Source: Kaiparowitsia implicata GSE-PSE-MK54-09C (GTDB lineage Bacteria > Cyanobacteriota > Cyanobacteriia > Elainellales > Elainellaceae). From it: a stretch of DNA of 43,458 bases. Of this stretch, positions 43,102 to 43,458 are shown piece by piece. A program made the translations under genes and the position numbers. The notes under the pieces were generated by a model. It saw only the letters and a list, made by a program, of their open reading frames with translations, was not told the origin of the DNA and did no database searches. The DNA lies in NCBI GenBank assembly GCA_019359435.1, contig JAHHHI010000011.1:1-43458 (forward strand), read 5' to 3'. How positions within the stretch are numbered: position 1 is the first letter of the stretch; every line of letters begins with the position of its first letter.

Positions 43102-43400
43102 GACTCTTTCCAATCTCTACATCACAGTCTAATTACGATCTGAAGTCGATATGCCTCTGTCAAATCAAGGAAAATCGCCCTAGCCACATCTTGCACTATT
43201 CTGGACAAGTCCACAGCCCCTTCATTCGCAAGAATGCTTTTGAGGCTATGTTGCAGGAACCGTAGAAAAAACTGCATATCGCTTCGTATCGATAGCTTTG
43301 GATCAATAGCAAGAGGGGCGCCCTCCGAATCGGAGAGCGCCCCTCTTGCTATGCATGATGGCTAGAGAACTAGCCTCAGCAGACCATCAATCGCAAACGA
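43102..43400. other. Intergenic between psbA end and the fusion gene
   Basis: About 300 bases. Apart from the psbA terminator hairpin at 43306-43352 I see no structure or gene. It should include the promoter of the minus-strand fusion gene, but no consensus boxes stand out. Confidence 0.5.
43306..43352 (-). terminator. Long hairpin terminating psbA
   Basis: Arms of 22 bases, ATAGCAAGAGGGGCGCCCTC and onward, pair with one mismatch around a three-base loop AAT. It lies about 50 bases after the psbA stop on the minus strand. It lacks a long T tract but is stable enough to stop transcription or protect the 3' end of an abundant mRNA. Confidence 0.85.
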
Positions 43401-43458
43401 TTAACCGTTGATGGAAGGTGCAGTCAGCGCCACAGGGGTCGCCTCACCAGCAGCCAAA
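43401..43458 (-). CDS. psbA: Photosystem II D1 protein, C-terminal end (runs off window)
   Basis: The minus strand reads LAAGEATPVALTAPSING and TAA at 43401-43403. This is the D1 C-terminus: the mature end DLAxGEATPVALTAPSING retains the CtpA processing site (after the Ala of DLA) and the short removable extension. Eighteen codons are visible; the rest lies beyond the window, so which D1 isoform it is cannot be decided. Confidence 0.93.
   Translation of the reverse strand, partial: LAAGEATPVALTAPSING

Noticed and set aside
1-43458. tRNA or rRNA genes
   Set aside because: I looked for T-loop patterns (GGTTCRANTCC type) in every gap over 200 bases and found none; a tRNAscan run would settle this.

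Overview
The window is cyanobacterial chromosome. It has many HIP1 octamers (GCGATCGC), a CO2-uptake NDH-1 operon, CyanoQ (PsbQ), the 3' end of psbA and an HLR1-type light-response site. Long intergenic spacers, octamer tandem repeats and MITEs suggest a filamentous, Leptolyngbya-like lineage, but the genus cannot be fixed from this sequence.

Layout. 1-3.2 kb is a decayed, IS-rich margin: an IS701-type transposase start, an ISAs1-type transposase remnant, a beheaded LysE exporter, an intact PNPOx-like flavoprotein and a truncated isochorismatase-type hydrolase broken by a 100-bp MITE. 3.6-8.95 kb is the inducible CO2-uptake operon ndhF3-ndhD3-cupA-cupS, with a nested dyad in front, C-rich and octamer repeats in its spacers and a strong terminator behind. 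9.2-12.1 kb, minus strand, carries a GT2 glycosyltransferase, a DadA-like FAD oxidoreductase and psbQ. 13.1-28.05 kb is a complete Wzy-dependent exopolysaccharide locus: initiating phosphoglycosyl transferase, five glycosyltransferases, Wzc-like co-polymerase/kinase, Wza-like export protein, Wzy-like polymerase, acetyltransferase and Wzx-like flippase. Its middle part (about 20.4-23.95 kb) is AT-rich and lacks HIP1 sites, which suggests exchange.

28.1-31.15 kb holds a Tat-signal L-amino-acid-oxidase-like enzyme and a RidA protein with its own signal peptide. The pair is bracketed by unusual perfect palindromes that share the central sequence GCGTCG. 31.35-34.08 kb is a four-PAS histidine kinase. 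The SRP RNA gene (ffs) follows, then a lipoprotein with a VKOR-type thioredoxin domain, a minus-strand S9 peptidase, an ABC1/AarF-family kinase behind an HLR1 motif, and a minus-strand protein joining a PlsY-like membrane domain to a PEP-synthase/rifampin-phosphotransferase-like module. The last 58 bases are the end of psbA with its terminator hairpin.

The most novel items are the export-tagged oxidase plus RidA pair, the PlsY-like/phosphotransferase fusion, the GCGTCG-centred palindrome family, and the SRP RNA hidden under an apparent coding extension.
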